Positions 7,413 to 16,883 of a DNA stretch of 64,000 bases are shown in pieces (positions within the stretch are counted from its first letter, which is position 1; every line of letters begins with the position of its first letter). Made by a program: the position numbers and the translations under genes. This DNA comes from Sphingomonas aurantiaca. Its GTDB lineage: Bacteria > Pseudomonadota > Alphaproteobacteria > Sphingomonadales > Sphingomonadaceae. The notes beneath the pieces are model-generated. The model was not told where the DNA came from. It saw only the letters and a list, made by a program, of their open reading frames with translations, and made no database searches. The stretch is taken from positions 124,001 through 188,000 of the forward strand of contig NZ_QAOG01000005.1 in the NCBI RefSeq assembly GCF_003050705.1, written 5' to 3'.

Positions 7413-9971
7413 ATGCATATTTTCGATCGTCGCGTTTGGATCGCGTCGCTCCTGGCGTCGGCCGCGTTTGCGGCGCCCGCAATCGCCCAGACGGCGCCGA
7501 CCGACACCGCCGCGCCGGAAACGGCCGCGCAGACCGATACGGGGCCGACCGCCGGGGAATATGAGGGCGACATCGTCGTCACCGCGCAGAAGCGCGACCA
7601 GAATATCCAGGCGGTCCCGATCAGCATCCAGGCGATCGGCACGAAGCGGCTCGATGACCTGAACATCTCGAACTTCAACCAATATACGCAGCTGCTGCCG
7701 TCCGTGTCGTTCCAGACCACGCAGCCCGGATCGACCGTCGTCTATATGCGCGGCGTCGCGTCGGGCGGCGACGGCAACCATTCGGGGCCGTTGCCCTCGG
7801 TCGGCACGTATCTCGACGAGCAGCCGGTGACGACGATCGGGGGCACGCTCGACGTCCATATCTACGACATCGCCCGGATCGAGAGCCTCGCCGGGCCACA
7901 GGGCACGCTGTACGGCGCCTCGTCCGAAGCCGGCACGATCCGGATCATCACCAACAAGCCCGACACGAGCGACTTCTACGGCCGCGTCGACGGCGAGGTG
8001 AACAGCGTCAAGTCGGGCGGCGTCGGCAGCAAGATCGAGGGCATGCTCAACATGCCGCTGTCGCAGTCCGCCGCACTTCGCGTCGTCGGCTTCTATCAGC
8101 GCGACGCCGGCTATATCGACAATGTCGCGGGCTGCCGCAGCTACCTGCCCGAGCCGACCGCGACCTCGTGCACCTCGGCAAATGGCGGCGTGGTCGTCGA
8201 CAATGCCGCGTTCGTGAAGAAGAACTATAACGACACCGAGACCTATGGCGGCCGCGCCGCGCTGAAGGTCGATCTCGACAGCAACTGGACCGTGACGCCG
8301 ACCGTGCTGTACCAGGAACAGCGCAACCACGGCACCTATGGCTATGACCCCAAGGTCGGCGACCTCCAGCTCCAGCATTTCTTCCCCGAATATCGCCGCG
8401 ATCGGTTTATCCAGGGCGCGCTGACGATCGAGGGCAAGCTGGGCAACTGGGACGTCACCTATGCCGGCGCGTATCTCGACCGGAAGACCTACACGTCGAG
8501 CGACTATACCGATTACGCCGAGGCCTATGATTCCGCCTATTCGTCGGTCGGCGGACTGGCCGGCTATTTCTATTACCAGGACAATGCCGGGCGGATGATC
8601 GATCCTCGCCAGAAGATCATCGGCACCGATCATTTCAAGAAGACCAGCCAGGAACTGCGCGTCGCATCGCCTGTCGAGGACCGGTTCCGGATCGTCGCCG
8701 GTGCCTTCTACCAGCGCCAGACGAACGCCATTTTCCAGGATTACCAGATCGCCAATCTCGGCACCGCGGTATCGGTCAACGGTTCGCCCGGCACCTTGTG
8801 GCTGACCAAGCAGAAGCGCGTCGACAAGGACTACGCGATGTTCGGCGAGGCGAGCTTCGACATCCTGCCCAACCTGACCGCGACCGCGGGCGGGCGCGCC
8901 TATATCTACGACAATTCGCTGATCGGATTCTACGGGTTCGGACGCAATCCCGCGGTCGATCCCGACGATGGCCGGCCCTATAGCGCGACACCGTTCAACG
9001 CCGCGGGCAGCAGCCAGACCGGCGTCGCGGGCTGCTATCTGGCGAATGGCCAGACCTTGCGTGAGGCGTATCTGAGCGGCGGCGATACCTCCACGCTGCT
9101 GCCCGCGGCGGTATCTGGATCGCCCTGCACCAACCTGGCGACGTACACGACCACCGGGCTGCGCCCGAAGAAGACGGAGGGACAAGGCGCCACCTACCGG
9201 TTCAACCTGACCTACAAGCCGACCGAGAAGGTGATGGCCTACGCGACCTTCTCGCGCGGGTTCCGGCCGGGCGGGATCAACCGTCGCGGCGACGTGGCGC
9301 CGTACGACGCGGACTTCCTGACCAATTACGAGCTGGGGCTCAAGACGACGCTGTTCGACCGGCTGCGGCTCAACGCGTCGATCTATCAACAGGCGTGGGA
9401 CAAGTTCCAGTTCTCGTTCCTCGGGCTGAACAGCTTCACGATCATCCAGAACGGACCGAACGCGCGGATCAGGGGGATCGAGGCGGATGCCAACTACGCG
9501 ACGGGCGGCCTCTCGCTCACCGCGGCGGGTGCCTATACCGATGCCAAGACACGCAACGACCTGTGCGCGACGCAGGTCTGTAGCGGCGACGGCACCGATG
9601 TGCTCGCCCCCAAGGGCACGCGCCTGCCGATCACCCCGCGCTTCAAGGCAAGCGGCACCGCGCGCTACAGCATGCCGATCGGGGCGGCCAAGGCCTATAT
9701 CCAGGGCCTGGTCGCGCATCAGAGTTCGGCGGCTGCCGATATCCGGCTGGAACAGGCCGCGAGTTTCGGCCGGCTCAAGGCGTATACGACCGCCAACGCC
9801 TCGGTCGGTGCCGAGCTGTCGAATTTCACGTTCGAACTGTTCGTCCAGAACCTCTGGGACGAACGCGCGCAATTGTCGCGCTTCCAGCAATGCGGCACCT
9901 GTTCGCAGCGCACCTATATCGTCACCAGCACGCCGCGCACGATCGGCCTGCGCGCAGGCGCGAAATTCTAG
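7413..9971 (+). CDS. TonB-dependent outer-membrane receptor
   Basis: Outer-membrane beta-barrel of 852 residues that would import a ligand using TonB energy. A signal peptide (MHIFDRRVWIASLLASAAFA, cut near AIAQ) is followed by a spacer rich in Ala, Thr and Pro. The plug domain starts at DIVVTAQKRDQNIQAVPISI and carries YMRGVASGG and GPQGTLYGASSEAGTIRIIT. The barrel ends in GLRAGAKF with terminal phenylalanine. ATG 7413 has GGGGG eight bases upstream; an in-frame GTG at 7398 is less likely. A secreted M20 peptidase follows after 58 bases, suggesting that peptide or amide ligands are taken up and then cleaved, but the substrate is not determined. Confidence 0.9.
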   Translation: MHIFDRRVWIASLLASAAFAAPAIAQTAPTDTAAPETAAQTDTGPTAGEYEGDIVVTAQKRDQNIQAVPISIQAIGTKRLDDLNISNFNQYTQLLPSVSFQTTQPGSTVVYMRGVASGGDGNHSGPLPSVGTYLDEQPVTTIGGTLDVHIYDIARIESLAGPQGTLYGASSEAGTIRIITNKPDTSDFYGRVDGEVNSVKSGGVGSKIEGMLNMPLSQSAALRVVGFYQRDAGYIDNVAGCRSYLPEPTATSCTSANGGVVVDNAAFVKKNYNDTETYGGRAALKVDLDSNWTVTPTVLYQEQRNHGTYGYDPKVGDLQLQHFFPEYRRDRFIQGALTIEGKLGNWDVTYAGAYLDRKTYTSSDYTDYAEAYDSAYSSVGGLAGYFYYQDNAGRMIDPRQKIIGTDHFKKTSQELRVASPVEDRFRIVAGAFYQRQTNAIFQDYQIANLGTAVSVNGSPGTLWLTKQKRVDKDYAMFGEASFDILPNLTATAGGRAYIYDNSLIGFYGFGRNPAVDPDDGRPYSATPFNAAGSSQTGVAGCYLANGQTLREAYLSGGDTSTLLPAAVSGSPCTNLATYTTTGLRPKKTEGQGATYRFNLTYKPTEKVMAYATFSRGFRPGGINRRGDVAPYDADFLTNYELGLKTTLFDRLRLNASIYQQAWDKFQFSFLGLNSFTIIQNGPNARIRGIEADANYATGGLSLTAAGAYTDAKTRNDLCATQVCSGDGTDVLAPKGTRLPITPRFKASGTARYSMPIGAAKAYIQGLVAHQSSAAADIRLEQAASFGRLKAYTTANASVGAELSNFTFELFVQNLWDERAQLSRFQQCGTCSQRTYIVTSTPRTIGLRAGAKF

Positions 9972-9985
9972 ACCGGAATGACCCG

Positions 9986-10014
9986 CCGATCCTCCCCCGC
10001 CAGGAGAGGATCGG
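9986..10014 (+). other. Intercistronic hairpin between TonB receptor and M20 peptidase
   Basis: CCGATCCTC at 9986-9994 pairs perfectly with GAGGATCGG at 10006-10014 around an 11-base loop. There is no U-run, so it is more likely an mRNA-processing or stabilising stem, or a weak attenuator, than a full terminator. Confidence 0.5.
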
Positions 10015-10029
10015 AAACTCCAAAGAAAG

Positions 10030-11415
10030 ATGAAGATGACGTCCAAGCTCAAGCTGTTTCTCGCCTGCACTGCCGCGATGACCGCCCTTCCCGCGCAAGC
10101 GCAGACCGCCGCCGACAACGGCCTCGCCATCGCCAAGAAGATGATCGCCTTTCGCAGCGTTCGCGGGCCCGGCAACCAGACGCCGCAGCTGGCGGCGTAT
10201 CTGAAGGCGACGTTGGTTGCGGGCGGCTTTGCGGCGCAGGACGTGACGGTCACCCCGGTCGACGACACCGCCTATCTGATCGCGACGTGGCGCGGCAGTG
10301 ATCCGGCGTTGAAGCCGATCGTCTTCTCCGGCCATATCGACGTGGTCGAGGCGAAACCCGCCGACTGGCAGCGCGATCCGTTCACCGCCGTGGTCGAGAA
10401 TGGCTATCTCTACGGCCGCGGCGCGACCGACATGAAGCTCGACGCCGCGCTCGCGATCGCGACCCTGCTCGACATGAAGAAGGCGGGCTACACGCCGAAG
10501 CGTGGGATCGTCCTCGCGCTGTCGGGCGATGAGGAAACGGTCATGAAGACCTCTTCGCTGATCGCCGACCAGCTCAAGAACGCCGAGATGGCGCTCAACA
10601 TCGACGGCGGCGGCGGGCTGTACGCGGAAGACGGCAAGGCCGAATATTTCACGATCGGCGCGGCCGAGAAGACCTATGCCGATTTCCAGATGTCGGTGAC
10701 GAACCCCGGCGGCCATTCGTCCGCGCCGCGCAAGGTGAACGCGATCAACCAGCTGTCCGCAGCGCTGGTCCGGATCGGCAATTACCGGTTCACGCCGCAG
10801 CTGTCGCCGATCACCAAGGGCTATTTCGAGGGCGTCGCCCCTCGCCAGACGCCTGCGATCGGCGCGGCGATGCGCGCCTTCGCGGCAAACCCGAAGGACC
10901 AGGCGGCGATCGAGACGCTTGCCGCCAATCCCGGCTATGTCGGCCAGATCGGCACCACCTGCGTCACGACGATGATCAGCGGCGGGCACGCGCTGAACGC
11001 GCTGCCGCAGCGCGCGACCGCGAACATCAACTGCCGGATCTTTCCCGGCGTGAAACCGGCGAGCGTGATGGCGGAACTGGCCAAGGTCGCCGCGGACCCC
11101 GGCGTGACGTTCAGCGACGTCACCGAAGGCTCGAACCCGACCGATGCCTCGCCGCTGCGCGCCGACCTGACCGGTGCGGTCAAGACCGCGATGGGCGCGA
11201 TCCGGCCCGGCGTGCCGGTGTTCCCGAGCATGTCCGCGGGCGCCAGCGATTCGATGTGGTACCGCTCGGTCGGCGTGCCGAGCTACGGCGTCAGCCCAAC
11301 CTTCATCAAGCAGTCGGACGATTTCAGCCACGGGCTGAACGAACGCACGCCGATCGACAACATCCCGCTGGCGATCACCTATTATCGCTCGCTGATGACC
11401 AGCCTGACGAAGTAG
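10030..11415 (+). CDS. Secreted M20-family zinc metallopeptidase
   Basis: Dinuclear-zinc amidohydrolase/peptidase of 461 residues with a signal peptide (LKLFLACTAAMTALPAQAQ), so probably periplasmic. Metal ligands of the family are visible: His in VFSGHIDVVE, Asp in YGRGATDMKLD, Glu in LSGDEET, Asp in LNIDGGGG and His in FSHGLNERTP. The inserted dimerisation domain covers about residues 210-330 (SVTNPGGHSSAPRKVNAINQ). It is downstream of the TonB receptor and followed by a terminator, so the two probably form one unit. Substrate class (dipeptide, acyl-amino acid or carbamoyl compound) cannot be chosen from sequence. Confidence 0.88.
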   Translation: MKMTSKLKLFLACTAAMTALPAQAQTAADNGLAIAKKMIAFRSVRGPGNQTPQLAAYLKATLVAGGFAAQDVTVTPVDDTAYLIATWRGSDPALKPIVFSGHIDVVEAKPADWQRDPFTAVVENGYLYGRGATDMKLDAALAIATLLDMKKAGYTPKRGIVLALSGDEETVMKTSSLIADQLKNAEMALNIDGGGGLYAEDGKAEYFTIGAAEKTYADFQMSVTNPGGHSSAPRKVNAINQLSAALVRIGNYRFTPQLSPITKGYFEGVAPRQTPAIGAAMRAFAANPKDQAAIETLAANPGYVGQIGTTCVTTMISGGHALNALPQRATANINCRIFPGVKPASVMAELAKVAADPGVTFSDVTEGSNPTDASPLRADLTGAVKTAMGAIRPGVPVFPSMSAGASDSMWYRSVGVPSYGVSPTFIKQSDDFSHGLNERTPIDNIPLAITYYRSLMTSLTK

Positions 11416-11468
11416 CGCACACGCGCCTCCGGCCGCGCACGTGTCTCGCGATACGGCGCGGCCAGAGG

Positions 11469-11503
11469 AAAAGCCGGGCATAATGGACACCGTCCCGGCT
11501 TTT
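11469..11503 (+). terminator. Rho-independent terminator after M20 peptidase
   Basis: AAAAGCCGGG at 11469-11478 and CCCGGCTTTT at 11494-11503 form a perfect ten-base stem with a 15-base loop, ending in a short T-run. It stands about 55 bases after the peptidase stop. The A/T ends make it potentially bidirectional. Confidence 0.8.
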
Positions 11504-11597
11504 AGATTGACGCAGTGCAGCATCGCACCTAGCAGCCCGCGCTCTCCCTACGCTAAGCCCGATCAGGCGCAGCTTTGCTCAGCGCTGGAGGCGCCGC

Positions 11598-12887
11598 GTG
11601 ACCATGACCATGACCTTTGCCGATCTCTCCCTCGCGCCGACTTTGCTGCAGGCGCTCGCAGAGGAGGGCTATTCGCGCCCGACCCCGATCCAGGCGCAGT
11701 CGATCCCGATGCTGCTGGAGGGTCGCGACGTACTCGGCATGGCGCAGACGGGTACGGGCAAGACCGCCGCGTTCGCGCTGCCGCTGCTGCACCGGCTCGC
11801 CGCCGATCCGCGCCCCGCGCCCAGGAACGGCGCCCGCATCCTGGTCCTCGCGCCGACGCGCGAACTGGTGTCGCAGATCGCGGCCGGGTTCGAGAGCTTC
11901 GGCCGCCATATCAAGCCGCGCGTGATGACGATATTCGGCGGCGTCAGCCAGTTCCACCAGGTCAAGGCGCTCGAGACCGGAGTCGACATCATCGTGGCCG
12001 CGCCGGGCCGCCTGCTCGATCTGGTCGACCAGGGGCTTTGCGACCTGTCCGCGCTCGAGGCGCTGGTGCTCGACGAGGCCGACCAGATGCTCGACATGGG
12101 CTTTGCCAAGCCGATCGAGCGGCTCGTCGCGACGCTGCCGGTGGACCGGCACACGGTGCTGTTCTCGGCGACGATGCCCAAATCGATCGCCGCGCTCGCC
12201 GACAGCCTGTTGCGCGATCCGGTCAAGGTCGAGATCGCGCCGCCGTCGACCACGGTCGACCGTATCGATCAGTCGGTGATGTTCCTCGACGCGGCCGACA
12301 AGAAGGCGGCGCTGCTGGCGTTGCTGAAAACGCCCGACATGGGCCAGGCCGTCGTTTTCACGCTGCAGAAGAACATAGCGAACGACGTATGCGCGTTCAT
12401 CGGCGAAGCCGGCATCACCGCCGAGGCGCTGCACGGCAACAAGTCGCAGGGCCAGCGCGAGCGCGCGCTCGACGCGTTCCGTGCCGGAACCGTGCAGGTG
12501 CTGGTCGCGACCGATATCGCCGCGCGCGGGATCGACGTCGATACCGTCACGCACGTGTTCAACCATGATCTGCCGAGCCTGCCGGAAAGCTATGTCCACC
12601 GGATCGGCCGCACCGGCCGGGCGGGGCGCAGCGGCTTTGCGATCACGCTGTGCGATGCCGAGCAGCGCGCCTGGCTGCATGACGTCGAGCGCGAGATCGG
12701 CCGGACGCTGACCGTGCAGGACGATCATGAATGGCATTGCGAAGTGGCGCGCCACTCGACCAAGCGCGCGCCCGTGCTGGGTGGCGGACCGGTCAAGCAG
12801 GTCAAGCCGGCCAAGCCGCCGCGTGAGCGCAAGGTCTGGACCGAGGAAGAGAAGCTCGCCGCGCGGATGGCCGCGAAGGCCGCCTGA
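11598..12887 (+). CDS. DEAD-box RNA helicase, RhlE-like
   Basis: ATP-dependent RNA helicase of 429 residues. All core motifs are present: Q-motif (RPTPIQAQSIPMLLEGRD), motif I AQTGTGKT, PTREL, GG, TPGR-like APGR, DEAD box VLDEADQML, SAT (LFSATMP), and domain-2 ARGIDV and HRIGRTGRAGR. A basic tail (VKQVKPAKPPRERKVW) follows, as in RhlE-type proteins involved in RNA decay or ribosome assembly. GTG 11598 is chosen for its GGAGG seven bases upstream; ATGs at 11604 and 11610 are alternatives. It is a single gene, convergent with the malonate decarboxylase operon. Confidence 0.9.
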   Translation: MTMTMTFADLSLAPTLLQALAEEGYSRPTPIQAQSIPMLLEGRDVLGMAQTGTGKTAAFALPLLHRLAADPRPAPRNGARILVLAPTRELVSQIAAGFESFGRHIKPRVMTIFGGVSQFHQVKALETGVDIIVAAPGRLLDLVDQGLCDLSALEALVLDEADQMLDMGFAKPIERLVATLPVDRHTVLFSATMPKSIAALADSLLRDPVKVEIAPPSTTVDRIDQSVMFLDAADKKAALLALLKTPDMGQAVVFTLQKNIANDVCAFIGEAGITAEALHGNKSQGQRERALDAFRAGTVQVLVATDIAARGIDVDTVTHVFNHDLPSLPESYVHRIGRTGRAGRSGFAITLCDAEQRAWLHDVEREIGRTLTVQDDHEWHCEVARHSTKRAPVLGGGPVKQVKPAKPPRERKVWTEEEKLAARMAAKAA

Positions 12888-12907
12888 TCCGACGGCGGCG
12901 GTGCGCC

Positions 12908-13819
12908 TTAGCGCGCCATCCAGTCGCTGATCCCCGCCACGCTGCGAAAATCGTCGACCGCGCGGACGTCGAGCGCGGGGTCGACCGCGCGCACCATGTC
13001 GGCGAGCGCGGTGCCCGGCCCGAGTTCCAGGATACGATCGACACCGCGTTCGAACAGCGCCTCGAGTGTGGCGGCCCAGTCGATCGTCGTGTCGAGCTGA
13101 GCCGCCAGCCCGGGCACGTCGCGCGCGCCGCTGACGATCGAGGCGGTCGCTGCGCCGATCAGCGTGCGGCCACGCCCGGGCCTGCCGGGCGCCGATCCCT
13201 CCAACGCGGCGCGAAACGGCGCGACCGCGTTCGACAGGCGCGGGGTATGCGACGCGATATGGACCGCGATCGGCCGCGCCGATGCAGCGCCCTCCCCCAG
13301 CGCCGAGGCGCAGCAGCGATCGACATCGTCGCGCTTGCCGCCGACCACGAAGAGCAGGGCCGGATTGACGATCGCGATGTGGCAATCGAACCGGGCGACC
13401 AGCGCCTCGACGCGGTCTCGCGGCAGTCCGCGGACGAAGCCCAGGCCGTCGTCGGGGCCGCTCGCCGAGTCCATCGCCTCGGCGCGGCGCGCGGTCAGGT
13501 CCAGCGTGCGCTCGGGCGACCAGATCCCGGCGACACCCCATGCCGCCATCTCGCCGACGCTGTAGCCGGCGGCCGTGAAGGGCGACGCCGGCTCAAGGCA
13601 GGCGGCGGCGGCGAGACCACGCGCGACGCAAAGGATCTGGCTCGTGCGGTTGGCGAACAGCGTCGCATCATCGGCGGTTTGCAGGAGCGTGCGGATGTCC
13701 TGCCCCAGCAGCGCGCCGGCATGTGTCAGGATCGACTGCGCGCGCGGATCGTCGGCGAACATTTCGAGCATCGCGCGATCCTGCCGCCCCTGCCCCGAGC
13801 ACAGCAGCGCGAGCGTCAT
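12908..13819 (-). CDS. mdcH: Malonate decarboxylase epsilon subunit, malonyl-CoA:ACP transacylase
   Basis: FabD-like acyltransferase of 303 residues that primes the MdcC carrier by moving a malonyl group onto its prosthetic thiol. Family features include LLCSGQGRQ near the N-terminus, GYSVGEMAAWGVAG (catalytic Ser in the GxSxG-like turn), AVHIASHTP with the partner His, and ELGPGTALADMVR near the end. It is the last gene of the mdcACDEGBH operon and its ATG overlaps the mdcB stop (ATGA). It converges on the helicase gene 20 bases away. Generic FabD is ruled out mainly by its position in the operon. Confidence 0.88.
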   Translation of the reverse strand: MTLALLCSGQGRQDRAMLEMFADDPRAQSILTHAGALLGQDIRTLLQTADDATLFANRTSQILCVARGLAAAACLEPASPFTAAGYSVGEMAAWGVAGIWSPERTLDLTARRAEAMDSASGPDDGLGFVRGLPRDRVEALVARFDCHIAIVNPALLFVVGGKRDDVDRCCASALGEGAASARPIAVHIASHTPRLSNAVAPFRAALEGSAPGRPGRGRTLIGAATASIVSGARDVPGLAAQLDTTIDWAATLEALFERGVDRILELGPGTALADMVRAVDPALDVRAVDDFRSVAGISDWMAR

Positions 13820-14655
13820 GGCGTGGCGCTCTCAACGAATAGCGCCATGGCGAGCAGGTCGGCACAGCCGCCGGGGCTCAGGCGTCGGTGGGTGAAAGCG
13901 CGGTGCATCGCGACGGCGCGCGCGTGCCAGTCGCCGGCGCCCACGCTTCCGGCGTCGAGGAACGCGCGCGCCTCGGACTGCGCGAACGCCAGCCCGTGCG
14001 CGCCGCCGCGATAGAGGAGATTTGTATCCTCCACCTCGGCGATCAGCGTCATCAGCGCGTGGACGTGGTGCGCCTCTCGGTCGGCGGTCAGGTCGCGTGC
14101 GGCGGCGAGCGCGGGCAAGGCGATGGCGTAGAGCGCGGGAAAGCCAGCCGCGGCCTCGGCGCGAGCGCCGCCGGCGGCATGGTGGCGCGCGACCATCGTC
14201 CCGTGGCTGTGCAGCGGGATCGGCCCGCGGACGATCTCCGCTCCCCAGCGTTGCGCGACGATCGAACCGAGCGTTCCCGGTGCGCCATAGGCCAGGCGAA
14301 ACCCGGAGGCGGCGCACAGCAGCCCCATCCCGAAGATCGCGCCGCGATGCGTGTTCACGCCACCGGTCGCCGCCATCATCGCGTGCTCGGCCTCGATTCC
14401 GATCGCGCGGAGGACGTCCATTCCAGCCCCGGCCGCCCCCGCCTCGGCGAGCCGCGCGAAGAAGGGGGCGAGCGCGTCGGCGCTGCGATCCATCATTGCG
14501 GCGTCCATGTCGTCGTGCGCGCCGGTATCGACCGGACTGACGAGGCCGGGCTTGGGATAGGTCGCGATCTCCTGTCTGAGGCAGTCGGCCGCGCGGCGGC
14601 CGATGGCGGCGCCGTCGATTGCCACCGCCGTTGCGGCGCGTGCGAGCGCGATCAC
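13816..14655 (-). CDS. mdcB: Triphosphoribosyl-dephospho-CoA synthase
   Basis: CitG/MdcB-family enzyme of 279 residues that makes the 2'-(5''-triphosphoribosyl)-3'-dephospho-CoA precursor of the malonate decarboxylase prosthetic group from ATP and dephospho-CoA. Recognisable segments are EIATYPKPGLVSPVDTGAHD near the start, GGVNTHRGAIFGMGLLCAA in the middle and EVEDTNLLYRGG towards the end. GTG 14655 overlaps the mdcG TGA (GTGA) and removes a spurious N-terminal extension that would run back through mdcG. It is therefore co-translated with mdcG, its pathway partner. Confidence 0.92.
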   Translation of the reverse strand: MIALARAATAVAIDGAAIGRRAADCLRQEIATYPKPGLVSPVDTGAHDDMDAAMMDRSADALAPFFARLAEAGAAGAGMDVLRAIGIEAEHAMMAATGGVNTHRGAIFGMGLLCAASGFRLAYGAPGTLGSIVAQRWGAEIVRGPIPLHSHGTMVARHHAAGGARAEAAAGFPALYAIALPALAAARDLTADREAHHVHALMTLIAEVEDTNLLYRGGAHGLAFAQSEARAFLDAGSVGAGDWHARAVAMHRAFTHRRLSPGGCADLLAMALFVESATP

Positions 14656-15281
14656 GCGAACATCTCGCCGCGGCCGATCATGCGGTTGCCATCTGCCGCC
14701 TTCGCCAGCAGTTCGGTCGCGTCCGACGCATATTCGCGCCACTGGACCGCGAAACCCGTCGGCGTGACGATCTCCCCATCAAGCCGCATCGGCGCATCCG
14801 CCTCGATTCGCACCAGCGCCGCCACTAGCCGCGCGGCGTTATCGGCGCACGCGACCTGCCAGACGAAATCCAGATCGGAAGTCTCCGACAGGTAGGGCAG
14901 GCCCGTCAGATGCGCCCATGCCAGGCTGCCGAAACACCGCGTGTCGGGATCGAGCGCGCCGAGCGCGTCGATCGTCCGTTGCCACGCCGCCGGTGCCGCT
15001 TGCGCCGCCTCCCCCAGTAACGGTGGCGGTGCGTCGGACAGGATCGCCTCGGGCGGAACCGCCAGCGCCAGCCGCTGCTTGCCGAGCGATGGCGGTAGCG
15101 GCAGGCCGAGCGGTACCAGCCCCGCGCCTTCGTCGCACAGCGGACGGCGCGCGATCAGCGGATACCCCGCGGCCACCCAGTCGACCACCATGGGAATTTC
15201 CCGAAGCGCCGGATAGCTGCCCAGTATCTCGGTCCAACGCGCCGAATCGAGATAGACCAGCCGGTGCCGATCGAACCGCAT
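14652..15281 (-). CDS. mdcG: Phosphoribosyl-dephospho-CoA transferase (holo-ACP synthase of malonate decarboxylase)
   Basis: MdcG family, 209 residues. Transfers the triphosphoribosyl-dephospho-CoA made by MdcB onto the serine of the MdcC carrier protein. Signature regions: MRFDRHRLVYLD at the start, the RPLCDEG stretch, a nucleotidyltransferase-like CFGSLAWAHLTGLPYL and SETSDLDFVWQV, where the paired aspartates probably bind metal. ATG at 15281 overlaps the mdcE TAA by one base (TAATG). A longer open frame upstream overlaps mdcE and is not coding. Confidence 0.92.
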   Translation of the reverse strand: MRFDRHRLVYLDSARWTEILGSYPALREIPMVVDWVAAGYPLIARRPLCDEGAGLVPLGLPLPPSLGKQRLALAVPPEAILSDAPPPLLGEAAQAAPAAWQRTIDALGALDPDTRCFGSLAWAHLTGLPYLSETSDLDFVWQVACADNAARLVAALVRIEADAPMRLDGEIVTPTGFAVQWREYASDATELLAKAADGNRMIGRGEMFA

Positions 15282-15994
15282 TACCCTTGCGCCGCGGTCG
15301 CAACCGCCCCGGCGATCCGTGCCGCTGCGGGCCGGCCGCCGCGTTCCGCTCCCAGCGTCGCACGATCGTCGCCCGCGCGTGGGGTTGCCAGGACCGTCTG
15401 CAACTGGTCGGCGAGGCTCGTTCCGGCATCCCAAACGGTCGCGATACCGCCGACGCTGACCAGATTGTCGAGGCCGGGCGCGAAGACGGGCGTGGTCTTC
15501 GCCTTGGCCTCGAGCACGTCGATCGGCAGCTTGGTGACGCGCGCCATCGAGGCGAGGTCCATCACCTCGGGATGTGCGCCGGGCAGCGCGACCAGCGTCC
15601 CGCAGGCCAGCGCGGTCGCGATGAATGCACCCGCCGCGCTGCCGCCGTAGAGCAGCCCGATCGTGCGATGACCTCGGGCCTCCGCCAGCAGCAGCGACTT
15701 GGCGAGGTGCGCGAGATATTCGCTGAGGCCGAGCAGTTCGTCGCGCCGGCTCATCCGTTGGCTCGCGCTGTCGACGAGGAACAGGATCGGCGCGGCGTCG
15801 TCGCTCGAGGCGATCTGCAACACCGCAGCGGACAGCCGGATCGCCTGGTCGATCCCGATCGGCGCGCGGCCGGTCGCGCCGACGACATGGACTATGCCGT
15901 CGCCGAACCTTGCGCGGCCGAACAGGAGGTCGCCATCGGTCGTGACGTCATGCCCTGCGGGGAAGAGCGAATCGAGGATCTCAGCGGGCGTCAT
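15281..15994 (-). CDS. mdcE: Malonate decarboxylase gamma subunit
   Basis: Carboxyltransferase-fold subunit of 237 residues that, with MdcD, decarboxylates the malonyl group carried on MdcC to an acetyl group. The crotonase-like core shows APILFLVDSASQRMSRRDEL, an oxyanion-hole glycine region GLLYGGSAAGAFIATALACG and ALPGAHPEVMDLASMARVT. Soluble cytoplasmic protein. Its start overlaps the end of mdcD by 14 bases, which fits a tightly coupled MdcD-MdcE complex. Confidence 0.92.
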   Translation of the reverse strand: MTPAEILDSLFPAGHDVTTDGDLLFGRARFGDGIVHVVGATGRAPIGIDQAIRLSAAVLQIASSDDAAPILFLVDSASQRMSRRDELLGLSEYLAHLAKSLLLAEARGHRTIGLLYGGSAAGAFIATALACGTLVALPGAHPEVMDLASMARVTKLPIDVLEAKAKTTPVFAPGLDNLVSVGGIATVWDAGTSLADQLQTVLATPRAGDDRATLGAERGGRPAAARIAGAVATAAQG

Positions 15995-16883
15995 CGGCGC
16001 TCTCCCGGTACTGGGCGGCTAAAGTCGCGAAGGCGTCGGCGGGCATATCGGGGATCGCCTTCGGATCGTTGATGCCGAGCGCGTGCCAGATGTCGGTCGC
16101 ATCGCTCATGTCGCCGAACCGCGCGATCCGGCGTTCGAGCCGCGCCTGTTCCGCCGCCAGCGTGGCGGCGTCGAACTTGGCCGGCCGCGCGAGCGCCGCT
16201 GTCGCCGCGGCGCGGAACGCCGCTGCGTCGTCGTCGACGAACACGTCCGCGCCGCCGATCAGCGTGCGGTGCTTGCCGCCCATCGTTCGCCACACCAGAG
16301 CGCGGTCGCGCGAGTCGAATTCCTCGACGCCCTTGTTGGTCTCGATCACCTCGGGCCCGGTCACGCTGATGCGGCCCTGTTCGGACACGATCAGCGTCGA
16401 GCAGCACCCCGCGATCAGCCCGCCGCCGCCATAGCAGCCCGCGCGCCCGCCGATCAGCCCGACGACGCGGACGCCGTCCAGCCGCGCCTCGACGATCGCG
16501 CGCATGATCTCGGCGATCGCGATCTCGCCCGCGTTGGCCTCCTGCAAACGCACGCCGCCGGTGTCGAACGCGATGACCACGTCGCGCCCGAGCGCCTTGG
16601 CCGCACGCAGCAGCCCGGTGAGCTTGGCACCGTGCACCTCACCGAACGCGCCGCCCATGAAGCGGCCCTCCTGCGCTGCGACGAGCACGGGCGTGCCGTT
16701 GATCGACCCGCTGCCGACGACGATGCCGTCATCGAACTGCGCGGGCAGATTGAAGATGCCCAGATGCGGGCTCGTCTCGCGACACTCGGGGCCGACGAAT
16801 TCGGCAAAGCTGCGCGGATCGACCAAAGCGGCGATCCGCTCGCGCGCGCCGGCCTCGTACCAGCTCTGGCGGATGTTGCTCAT
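15981..16883 (-). CDS. mdcD: Malonate decarboxylase beta subunit
   Basis: Acetyl-CoA-carboxylase-beta-like subunit of 300 residues; partner of MdcE in decarboxylation of malonyl-S-ACP. Characteristic stretches are FNLPAQFDDGIVVGSGSING, FMGGAFGEVHGAKLTGLLRA, FDTGGVRLQEANAGE and a glycine-rich GGRAGCYGGGGLIAGCC. ATG at 16883 is used because it gives the family N-terminus (MSNIRQSWYEAGARERI) and overlaps the mdcC stop by four bases; the long upstream frame is out-of-frame read-through of mdcC and mdcA. Length is usual for the family. Confidence 0.93.
   Translation of the reverse strand: MSNIRQSWYEAGARERIAALVDPRSFAEFVGPECRETSPHLGIFNLPAQFDDGIVVGSGSINGTPVLVAAQEGRFMGGAFGEVHGAKLTGLLRAAKALGRDVVIAFDTGGVRLQEANAGEIAIAEIMRAIVEARLDGVRVVGLIGGRAGCYGGGGLIAGCCSTLIVSEQGRISVTGPEVIETNKGVEEFDSRDRALVWRTMGGKHRTLIGGADVFVDDDAAAFRAAATAALARPAKFDAATLAAEQARLERRIARFGDMSDATDIWHALGINDPKAIPDMPADAFATLAAQYRESADDAR

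Noticed and set aside
7335..10268. 977-codon open frame on the minus strand across the first TonB receptor
   Set aside because: It is the antisense of a clear TonB receptor and M20 start; the translation is Arg/Asp/Gly/Ala-rich without domains, a common artefact of high GC.
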